In this document: positions 16,401 to 22,891 of the stretch, piece after piece | Layout of the letters: each line of letters begins with the position of its first letter | How positions within the stretch are numbered: position 1 is the stretch's first letter | Source of the DNA: an uncultured Granulosicoccaceae bacterium | GTDB taxonomy: Bacteria; Pseudomonadota; Gammaproteobacteria; Granulosicoccales; Granulosicoccaceae | DNA: 64,000 nucleotides | Assembly: GCA_937958675.1 (NCBI GenBank) | Contig: CALGND010000012.1 | Location: 1-64,000, forward strand | Direction: 5' to 3' | Notes under the pieces: generated by a model | Databases searched by the model: none | The model's input: only the letters and a program-made list of their open reading frames with translations | Told to the model about the DNA's origin: nothing | Made by a program: the position numbers and the translations under genes

Positions 16401-18457
16401 TGGAGTTGCTTCGAGAGCATAAGTATTTGCAGTTTATGCTGCTGATCGCTGTGTTTCTTCTGATGTGCATGTTTGTTCCGGCCACCGACGGCAGTTGGCT
16501 TTGGCGTCTGCCCCCCTTATTCAAACAATTACCGCTAATGATTAATAACTCGGTCGATTTCTTGATGTTTGAATGGTGGCTGGTAGATGTGTACGATCCT
16601 GATATTGAAGAGTATGAAAAGCAGCCTGTTATGCGGCAGGTGACTCGCGGAATATCAGGATTTATATTATTCCTGATTGAATTTGTTAGAGAACTGATAC
16701 TGGGTGGTGTAAAAACCATCGTTACGTTTACCAGTTGGGATTGGGCGACGGAAAACCCATGGGCTCGCTGGCCGGGATTACCTTGGACGGTTGTTGCCGG
16801 TGGTGCCGCCATTCTGGGTTACCGTTTGAGCGGTATTGGCTTAGCCTTATTCGCAGGCTTTACGTTTGTGTACATTGCCATTTTTGGTCAATGGGAGCCA
16901 TCAATGCAAACTTTGTCTTTCGTTCTTATTGCTGCGCCCATGGCAATACTGATCGGGCTAGCGCTGGGTGTATGTGCATATAAAAGCAAGACTGTCGAAA
17001 CAATTTTAAATCCACTGCTTAACATTGCGCAAATTATGCCGCACTTCTCATACCTGATACCTGTCATGGTGTTTTTTGGTATTGGTGATCATGCGGGTGC
17101 GATCGCTACTATCATATTTGCTACGCCACCGATGGTGCGACTAACCTTGTTGGGGCTGAAAAAAGTATCGCCTGAAGTAGCGGAAGCAGGGCGAATGGCC
17201 GGTTGTACTGATCGACAGTTGATGCGTCGAGTGCTAATACCCACAGCACGCAGAGATATTCTTATTGGTGTCAACCAAGTCATCATGCAGTGTTTGGCTA
17301 TGGTTGTAATCGCTTCTTTAATTGGGGCGAAAGGTCTGGGAAACGATCTATTGATCGCACTAAATCGGCTGCGTATAGGCTTGGCGTTGGAAATTGGTGT
17401 TTGCATTGTATTAATCGCAATTGTGCTTGATAGGCTTTCGCTTGCCTGGGCAAATAAACAAACTGACTATTTCGCAGATCAATCATTTAAGCAAAGGCAC
17501 AAACATTCAATTTGGTTTATGGGGGTATTCCTTGCCGGTGTTGTTTTAGCATGGATTGGTTCATTAGTTTTTAAGGAAGGTTTTAACTATCTCTACTTGA
17601 TTCCGCACAACAAAGGTCTAACCACTGGACCATTTTGGCAGGCAGGTGTTGACTGGTTGTGGGATACATTCTTTTATACGCTTAAAGGGTTTAATGAGTG
17701 GTTTATTGTCGACGTGCTGATACCTGTTAAAACAGCATTTCTGGCTATGCCGGTGGTCGCAACGTTTACTCTGGCGATGGGGACAGGGTTTATAGTTGGT
17801 GGCATACGCTCAGCGTTGATTGTTGGGGGCTATTTGTTGTTTATCGCACTAACGGAATGGTGGGATCGCGCGTTGATTACGTCATATTTAATGACAATGG
17901 CAGTGTTGATTTCTGGTCTTATTGGGATAGTGGCAGGCACCTTGTGTGCTCAACATCCGAGAGCTGCGCGATGGTTGTTAGTTTGGTGCGATACTTTTCA
18001 AACGTTTCCCTCATTTATCTATCTGATTCCAGTGATGATGTTGTTTGGCGTTACTGATACCTCAGTGCTGATTGCCATCGTTGTATACGCAACGATTCCG
18101 GCAGCGCGCTACACGGTAGTCGGGCTGCAGAGTGTGCCCGAGCAACTGCATGATGCTGGTTCGATGGCGGGTGTCAATCGTTTCCAACGATATCTGTCGA
18201 TCGAGCTACCCATGTCGTTTCCACACATGGCGCTTGGCATCAATCAAACTGTTGTATTTGCGCTGGCGATGGTTATTATCGGTGCGCTTATTGGTACAGA
18301 TGATCTAGGTCAGTTGATTCTTGGCGCAATCTCAGAGAAGCAAGGTGTAGGAAACGGATTGGTACTGGGTTTCTGTGTGGCGTTTATTGGCTTGGCTATC
18401 GATCAGATACTACGCACCTGGGCGAATCAGCGTAAGGCGGCTTTGGGGCTAGAGTGA
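16397..18457 (+). CDS. Double-domain betaine-type ABC permease
   Basis: At 686 residues this is about twice the length of ProW and contains two BPD_transp_1 permease domains. The EAA-type loops are EAGRMAGCTDRQLMRRVLIP near residue 255 and HDAGSMAGVNRFQRYLSIEL near 590. Each domain is preceded by extra helices. The single polypeptide probably supplies the whole membrane pore that in ProVWX is a homodimer. A similarly fused permease occurs at 60530-62641, including a related C-terminus (NQRKAALGLE versus NQRRGLGL). The last 33 bases are duplicated at 19901. Confidence 0.92.
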   Translation: MMELLREHKYLQFMLLIAVFLLMCMFVPATDGSWLWRLPPLFKQLPLMINNSVDFLMFEWWLVDVYDPDIEEYEKQPVMRQVTRGISGFILFLIEFVRELILGGVKTIVTFTSWDWATENPWARWPGLPWTVVAGGAAILGYRLSGIGLALFAGFTFVYIAIFGQWEPSMQTLSFVLIAAPMAILIGLALGVCAYKSKTVETILNPLLNIAQIMPHFSYLIPVMVFFGIGDHAGAIATIIFATPPMVRLTLLGLKKVSPEVAEAGRMAGCTDRQLMRRVLIPTARRDILIGVNQVIMQCLAMVVIASLIGAKGLGNDLLIALNRLRIGLALEIGVCIVLIAIVLDRLSLAWANKQTDYFADQSFKQRHKHSIWFMGVFLAGVVLAWIGSLVFKEGFNYLYLIPHNKGLTTGPFWQAGVDWLWDTFFYTLKGFNEWFIVDVLIPVKTAFLAMPVVATFTLAMGTGFIVGGIRSALIVGGYLLFIALTEWWDRALITSYLMTMAVLISGLIGIVAGTLCAQHPRAARWLLVWCDTFQTFPSFIYLIPVMMLFGVTDTSVLIAIVVYATIPAARYTVVGLQSVPEQLHDAGSMAGVNRFQRYLSIELPMSFPHMALGINQTVVFALAMVIIGALIGTDDLGQLILGAISEKQGVGNGLVLGFCVAFIGLAIDQILRTWANQRKAALGLE

Positions 18458-18465
18458 TTGAGTTC
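18421..18465 (+). repeat. Left direct repeat flanking the NPC cassette
   Basis: Bases 18421-18453 match 19901-19933 with one difference (18439), and the match continues more weakly to 18465/19945. This copy encodes the permease C-terminus (ANQRKAALGLE), so it is the original. The offset between copies is exactly 1480 bases. Confidence 0.9.
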
Positions 18466-18632
18466 CTGAATCCCTGCATGTAGCTGCGCGATTCCTAGCG
18501 TTCGAATCATATGCAACTTCTATCGCAGCCGTGATACTTTCGTGATTTTTTAAATATCTAGATGGGTCGACAGCGGAAATCTCTATTTCTTACTTCTGTT
18601 GCGAGAGGCGAACTACCTGATAAAAAGTGTGT

Positions 18633-18657
18633 CTATCACTTTGTTACTTTGTGATAG
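18633..18657. promoter_or_regulatory. Inverted repeat upstream of NPC-repeat gene
   Basis: CTATCAC (18633-18639) and GTGATAG (18651-18657) form a perfect 7-bp inverted repeat with an 11-base spacer, 75 bases before the NPC gene start. It could be an operator or a leader hairpin. Confidence 0.45.
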
Positions 18658-18731
18658 GTAACCAGAGAACTAGAAGTCAGTTCTACTGAGTATTACCACT
18701 TTAAATCAATTATAAATTTGGAAAATCTGAC

Positions 18732-18986
18732 ATGAAAAACAATAACGCTACTCGCTCTAACGTAAACCCTGTTGCACTTGCCCTATCCTTGGCTTTTGGA
18801 GCTGCTGGAGCCGTAGGTACTGCTATTGCAGCCTGCAATCCATGTAATCCCTGTGCTGCGAAAAAAGCCATTGCAGAATGCATAGCGAATGCTGCTGATC
18901 CCTGCAATCCCTGTAACCCATGCGCACTGAAGGCCGCTAAGGCATGTGAAAACCCATGCAACCCATGTGCTGCAAAAAAGAGCTAA
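18732..18986 (+). CDS. Secreted Cys-rich NPC-repeat small protein
   Basis: The 84-residue product has a polar N-region, a hydrophobic, Ala-rich segment at ~13-32 and a likely signal-peptidase site before ACNPCNPC. The mature ~51 residues contain ten cysteines, most in NPC/NPCNPC units at three places separated by Ala/Lys-rich spacers (CAAKKAIAEC, CALKAAKAC). Such spacing suggests metal binding, disulfide networks or a modified peptide; none is shown. I know similar NPC-repeat proteins are scattered in proteobacteria but no function I can name. The next gene encodes a His-rich protein, and both lie between direct repeats. AT-rich leader of ~270 bases precedes it. Confidence 0.8.
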   Translation: MKNNNATRSNVNPVALALSLAFGAAGAVGTAIAACNPCNPCAAKKAIAECIANAADPCNPCNPCALKAAKACENPCNPCAAKKS

Positions 18987-19056
18987 GCTAAGCCTGATCG
19001 CCTACTTTGTCTACACTTGAGGGTCGGTTTTCGCCTCGTTAGAATTAACGGTATAA

Positions 19057-19090
19057 GCGCAAGCAGCTCTTTAAAACGTGCTGCTTGCGT
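19057..19090 (+). terminator. Hairpin after the NPC-repeat gene
   Basis: GCGCAAGCAGC (19057-19067) pairs with GCTGCTTGCGT (19080-19090), 11 bp, loop of 12. There is no T-run, so it may act as a 3'-end stabiliser that separates high NPC-mRNA levels from the downstream gene. Confidence 0.5.
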
Positions 19091-19165
19091 TCAAGTAATT
19101 TATATAACAACGTCGCTACTTTCTCGTGGTAAAGATTCCAGTTACGGCGACGGAATGATGAAACA

Positions 19166-19915
19166 ATGACGCAAAAAAATCCACTTCCAGTAATTGTATT
19201 CGACTCACTCTCATTGGCCGAATTGCATCTGATGAAGGAAGGTGCTGAGCAGGTTAACGACGCCCATCGTACTTTAAAAAAAGGGAGTCTGAATGTAGTG
19301 GGTGAATGTTTAAAAAATCAAGGACAGTTTTTCGAAATGGAACACTACCCCAAAGGTGATGTTTTTGACGCTGACTCTTTCGCACAGTATTACTACCACG
19401 CGCACCGAGAAGACCGAGAAGAACACGGGCACTTCCATACATTTATGCGAGGCGGGGGTATGGATGCAGGTATGCAACCCGTACCATACGATGGTGATGT
19501 GAAATGGGAAACAGGTGCCGACGCCGTATCTCAAGTTATCTGTATTTCAATGAACAACCCCGGATTTCCTATTGGATTATTTGCTACCAATCGATGGGTT
19601 ACTGGTGAAACCTGGTACAGCTCGAGTGACGTAATATCCATGCTAGATCACTGGTACATCGATCACGCATTTCCAAACCTTGCGGTGAATCATTGGATTA
19701 CTGGCATGATGAAGCTTTTTAAGCCCCAAATTATTGCGCTATTGGAGCACCGAGATGTGGTGATAGATGCTTGGCGGCAACGATATCCGGACCAAGATGT
19801 TTTTGAAAATCGAGAGCTAGAGGTTACTGGAGAATATGATATCTCGGTTGACGATCAGTACGCTAATGTATTGAAGGCTATTGACAAGCATAATGCCGTA
19901 GGCGAATCAGCGTAA
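19166..19915 (+). CDS. His-rich conserved protein (DUF6969-like)
   Basis: The 249-residue protein has no signal peptide or membrane helix. It contains a striking histidine cluster YYYHAHREDREEHGHFHTF at ~75-93, which looks like a metal site, followed by an aromatic-rich domain (NRWVTGETWYSS, MLDHWYIDHAFPNLAVNHW). I believe it belongs to the DUF6969 group but cannot verify this; function unknown. It follows the NPC-repeat gene in the same direction after 179 bases. Its last four codons and stop (GESA, TAA) are made from the duplicated permease 3' end read in another frame, so its C-terminus was probably altered when the cassette arrived. Confidence 0.75.
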   Translation: MTQKNPLPVIVFDSLSLAELHLMKEGAEQVNDAHRTLKKGSLNVVGECLKNQGQFFEMEHYPKGDVFDADSFAQYYYHAHREDREEHGHFHTFMRGGGMDAGMQPVPYDGDVKWETGADAVSQVICISMNNPGFPIGLFATNRWVTGETWYSSSDVISMLDHWYIDHAFPNLAVNHWITGMMKLFKPQIIALLEHRDVVIDAWRQRYPDQDVFENRELEVTGEYDISVDDQYANVLKAIDKHNAVGESA

Positions 19916-19945
19916 GGCAGCTTTGGGGCTAGATTCATAGAGTTT
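19901..19945 (+). repeat. Right direct repeat flanking the NPC cassette
   Basis: Near-identical copy of 18421-18465 in the same orientation: 32 of the first 33 bases match. It supplies the stop codon of the His-rich gene on the plus strand and the last residues and stop of the acetyltransferase-like frame on the minus strand. Confidence 0.9.
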
Positions 19946-20140
19946 TTTCTTCGCAACAGCTGGTTTCTTGTCTAGCGGCATATTTATAACCCAAGCTTTT
20001 GTGTCGTTGCACTCCAACTCTGCGGCTAGCTCAAATCCGAGATGCCTGTAGAGTTCAGCCTTCGATTGATCGTATGTGGATACTTGTATGTATTCGTATA
20101 TCGGAAAAGCCTGAAATTTATTGGTGAGTTTTTCCAGCAT
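19907..20140 (-). pseudogene. Acetyltransferase-like (GNAT) C-terminal fragment
   Basis: The 77-residue frame contains IQVSTYDQSKAELYRHLGFELAAE, which is the last helix-strand of GNAT acetyltransferases (A..LY..LGFE), followed by a short strand. The N-terminal acetyl-CoA-binding part is missing, so it looks like a remnant. Its last five or six codons come from the right direct repeat, so the natural C-terminus may also be lost. It may still be a small expressed protein; nothing decides this. Confidence 0.45.
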
Positions 20141-20155
20141 GCTGCGTAGATGGCC

Positions 20156-20407
20156 TCACACAAAATAAAAGATTGCAAGAATACTCACAACACAAACCAC
20201 CAGTCCGACAAGGCTAACCTTGTTGTCTGATTTCTTTGAGCTTCTAGGGCTGATAAATTCCTTTGGGTGTTTTCCTAGGGTTACAACCTTTAAAAAACTG
20301 TATCCGACTAAATAAAGAACCAAATGAAAAATTATGTCGAGAAATACATAGATAAGAATTCTACCCACAGCAGGTAACACTGCTTCAATAACGACTTCGA
20401 ATACCAT
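20156..20407 (-). CDS. Small two-helix membrane protein
   Basis: This 83-residue protein has a hydrophobic segment at ~8-45 (probably one long or two close helices) and a second at ~64-82, joined by a basic loop (KHPKEFISPRSSKKSDNK). Family is not recognised. It ends 16 bases before the acetyltransferase-like fragment and lies downstream of the TetR gene on the same strand. Confidence 0.55.
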   Translation of the reverse strand: MVFEVVIEAVLPAVGRILIYVFLDIIFHLVLYLVGYSFLKVVTLGKHPKEFISPRSSKKSDNKVSLVGLVVCVVSILAIFYFV

Positions 20408-20452
20408 TGCATAATCCTCGATTTATTTTGCAAAATTATCAATAAGGAATGA

Positions 20453-21055
20453 CTAGGCATGTAGAGCAGGCTTCAACGAGCCAAGCATATCTTTAGCCAA
20501 CGTTATTTTTTGCGCTTTACTCAAATCATTACCTACGGGCCCGTCGATCAGTAAGTTGGCAAGACCATGCACAGAAGACCATGCGAGTAACTCAGTAGTG
20601 CTCAAAGAACTTGCATCATCATCTTTTAGTGAGGCAGCAAAGCCGCCTTTTATTGTACTGGTTAGCTCTGATATAGCCTCCATGTAAGCATCATCTGATG
20701 TATAGATGATTTCCTCACGCCACATGGCTCTAAAGAACGCGGGTTTTTCTATAGTGAATTTAATGTAAGCAAGGCTTACAGCTAAGAATGCGTCTTCATC
20801 TTTACGCAGGGCTGATTTGTTTGCGCTGGCTAAGACGGTGCTGAGTTGCATTAATGCACGTGTCGCGAAGGCTGTTAGTAGTGCGCGCTTGTCTGCATAG
20901 TGCCTAAAAGCCGAAGACGGTGAGACGCCCACAAGCTTTGCGCAACTGCGTAGGGTCACTGCCTCTAAACCAAATTTAGTGGCTAGCTCGTCCACGGCGT
21001 TTAGCAGCGATTCTGCTAAGTCCCCATGGTGGTAGCTGGATTTTGGTTTCTTCAT
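20453..21055 (-). CDS. TetR-family transcriptional regulator
   Basis: The 200-residue protein has the TetR N-terminal helix-turn-helix: YHHGDLAESLLNAVDELA, then VTLRSCAKLVGVSPSSAFRHYADKRALLTAFA. The C-terminal ligand domain resembles TetR_C_33/WHG-type domains. The frame opens at a TTG four codons earlier, but the ATG at 21055 has GAGAAAG upstream. It is divergent from the DUF2852 gene, with two matching sites in between that are good operator candidates. Confidence 0.9.
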   Translation of the reverse strand: MKKPKSSYHHGDLAESLLNAVDELATKFGLEAVTLRSCAKLVGVSPSSAFRHYADKRALLTAFATRALMQLSTVLASANKSALRKDEDAFLAVSLAYIKFTIEKPAFFRAMWREEIIYTSDDAYMEAISELTSTIKGGFAASLKDDDASSLSTTELLAWSSVHGLANLLIDGPVGNDLSKAQKITLAKDMLGSLKPALHA

Positions 21056-21144
21056 AAACTTTCTCAAATGCTGGTGTAAGTCGCTTTATTCGCAGTAATA
21101 ACGAAATTCGCATACCAAAATGATAGTTAACGACACTAATGTGT

Positions 21145-21158
21145 ACAGTGTTAACATA
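21145..21158. promoter_or_regulatory. Candidate TetR operator, copy 1
   Basis: ACAGTGTTAACATA matches the copy at 21210 at 13 of 14 positions. Both lie between the divergent TetR and DUF2852 starts. ACAGTGTT with flanks GT/AAC is partly palindromic. Confidence 0.5.
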
Positions 21159-21209
21159 TTTTTTCGATTTTGCTTGTATTTCCTGCCAAATCAGGTATAT
21201 TAAATGCGA

Positions 21210-21223
21210 ACAGTGTTCACATA
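21210..21223. promoter_or_regulatory. Candidate TetR operator, copy 2
   Basis: ACAGTGTTCACATA, preceded by GA so that GAACAGTGTTC is an almost perfect palindrome. It is 67 bases before the DUF2852 start. Confidence 0.5.
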
Positions 21224-21289
21224 CTAACACTTTACTGGCTCAGAACGCTGTTTAAGAGCCAGAAAATTGGAAATAGGGGATAACAAACA

Positions 21290-21733
21290 ATGACATCGTC
21301 CAGTAATAATGATCTTGGCCGTTCGGCTGGTGGTCGGGCCAATGAATATCGTCGTGCCCGAGCTTGCAACGGTAGCAAATGGTCCGGTACCAATATTGTC
21401 GCGATGGTACTGGGTTTCGTGTTTTTTTGGCCCGTAGGCTTGTTGGTTCTTTTTTGGATCCTCACTGGACGCAATGCAGTGGATTTGCCTGCTGCCATTA
21501 AAGCTAAGTGGGTAGCATTAAGAAGTGGTGCTGATATTGATCTGAACTTTAAGTTTGAATCATCAAGCGACAACGTTGTGTTTAATGAATACCAGCAAAC
21601 TCAATATGACAAGATCCGTGAGATTAAACACGAGATCTCTGAACGCAGTAAGCGGTTTAATAACTGGCGCGCAGATGCACAACGTCGCGTTGATGAAGCC
21701 GAGTTTGAAGCGTTTATGAAGGGTGGTTATTAG
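21290..21733 (+). CDS. DUF2852 membrane-anchored protein
   Basis: The 147-residue protein has a disordered polar N-terminus, one hydrophobic segment at ~36-60 (IVAMVLGFVFFWPVGLLVLFWIL) and a charged C-terminal helix region (RFNNWRADAQRRVDEAEFEAFM), the layout of DUF2852. Function is not known. GGGGATAAC lies upstream as a ribosome site. It is the only gene opposite the TetR regulator and therefore its likely target. Confidence 0.85.
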   Translation: MTSSSNNDLGRSAGGRANEYRRARACNGSKWSGTNIVAMVLGFVFFWPVGLLVLFWILTGRNAVDLPAAIKAKWVALRSGADIDLNFKFESSSDNVVFNEYQQTQYDKIREIKHEISERSKRFNNWRADAQRRVDEAEFEAFMKGGY

Positions 21734-21740
21734 CAATTTC

Positions 21741-21790
21741 GTCATCCCCGCGAAGGCGGGGATGACGGTTGACGCCTGCGTGGGGATGAC
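21741..21790. repeat. Dispersed REP-like palindrome, best copy
   Basis: The 26 bases at 21741-21766 form an almost perfect palindrome with arms GTCATCCCCGC and GCGGGGATGAC; a decayed second arm follows to 21790. It lies between the convergent DUF2852 and CBM9-like genes and may terminate both. Confidence 0.85.
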
Positions 21791-21791
21791 G

Positions 21792-22775
21792 CTATTGCAA
21801 TATCACAGTAGCCAACAAAGAAGGGTTCTCCCATGCTTGGTCGCTGCCTGCCGGGTGATGCCAGCCCCATTTAGTATCGCGTGTTTCGCCATCATCGTCA
21901 TCGTTAAGCTGTAGTTCAAACCCAAATGGTTGACCAACTATGATATTTAACTCGGAGAGTTTGATGCGTATCTCGTAGATATCGCTGCGGAACACGCGGT
22001 CATCAAATAAGGGACCACGTTGCAGACCCACAGAGAATGATAGGTCGGCCGGTAGGGTCGCGGAATTCACAGCTTGGTAAAGCTTTTTTGATTCGCCAAA
22101 ACTATTATTGCCTTGGCTTGTAACAGGGTCAATCAAATTGATATGCATATGAAAATCATCAACCCCATCGTAGCTTGATAACAAACTGTTATTTCCATCG
22201 AAGTAGATTTCTAGGTCATCATCCTTCCATGGCTTGCGAATCTCTTGTGTATCAAAGCGATATTCTCCGTTATCGTCGGATATCACTAATAGGTATAAAT
22301 AAGTGCCATCATGCAGTGCTGCCCATCGATGCCCTGTGCCAGCAGTTGTATTGACGCCATTGCTTTCCATCAGTGAATTTATGGTCAGTAGCTGATCTGA
22401 TCTGTCTGTTTGAACAGCTGACTCCCATTCCCCAATAAGCCGGTTGGTTTGCAAATCAATATCAACTGTTTGCCCATCTATAGCAGGTGGGCGGCCATCA
22501 ACAATTCTTGGGATAGAGACTAATGCGTTTATGTTCGGCAAAACAATGTTTGCGTCAGTTTGAGGTAAGCCGTTGTTTGGCTGGCCTGAATTGTTTTGAT
22601 CGTCGACGTTAAGGGCGGCAGACGTTGTTTGCTCGTCATTGATGATTGATTGTCCCGAGCTTGTTATGGGCTGATCTTGCTCTACAGGCAAATCGATGGA
22701 TGGGCCGCCGCCAGTGCAGGCGACTAAGATTAAGGTGCTAAATACTGAGACCCATTGAATAGATCGTTGCGGCAT
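21792..22775 (-). CDS. Lipoprotein with CBM9-like sugar-binding domain
   Basis: Starting at the second methionine (22775) gives a lipoprotein signal MPQRSIQWVSVFSTLILVAC with lipobox LVAC. A low-complexity linker (~20-95) leads to a CBM9/DOMON-like beta-sandwich: IDGQTVDIDLQTNRLIGEWESA, HDGTYLYLLVISDDN, WKDDDLEIYFDGNNS and a terminal WGWHHPAGSDQAWENPSL. Such domains bind sugars or act as cytochrome/sugar-binding modules. The next gene upstream on this strand is a GH16 glucanase lipoprotein, so a surface polysaccharide role is likely. Confidence 0.8.
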   Translation of the reverse strand: MPQRSIQWVSVFSTLILVACTGGGPSIDLPVEQDQPITSSGQSIINDEQTTSAALNVDDQNNSGQPNNGLPQTDANIVLPNINALVSIPRIVDGRPPAIDGQTVDIDLQTNRLIGEWESAVQTDRSDQLLTINSLMESNGVNTTAGTGHRWAALHDGTYLYLLVISDDNGEYRFDTQEIRKPWKDDDLEIYFDGNNSLLSSYDGVDDFHMHINLIDPVTSQGNNSFGESKKLYQAVNSATLPADLSFSVGLQRGPLFDDRVFRSDIYEIRIKLSELNIIVGQPFGFELQLNDDDDGETRDTKWGWHHPAGSDQAWENPSLLATVILQ

Positions 22776-22891
22776 GTTGTGTTTGCAGAGTAGTAAAACC
22801 TGCAATAAGGGTAAGAGCTTGAGTTAGTAAACCCAAGCTCTTACGCGTTTCTAATTGTGAACACTCACTTTTTGCTTTAATGAATTTTCAA

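Noticed and set aside
15827-16420. Minus-strand frame of 197 residues opposite the ABC ATPase
   Set aside because: Ser-rich antisense translation of an ATPase with complete motifs.
16246-16812. Minus-strand frame of 188 residues across the ATPase-permease junction
   Set aside because: Shadow of two well-supported overlapping genes; no family signal.
18421-19945. Insertion sequence or integron cassette
   Set aside because: No transposase, integrase, terminal inverted repeats or attC-like structure was seen; only the direct repeats support mobility.
21723-21914. Short frame starting near VIPAKAGM
   Set aside because: Typical mistranslation of the same repeat, running into the antisense of the CBM9-like gene.
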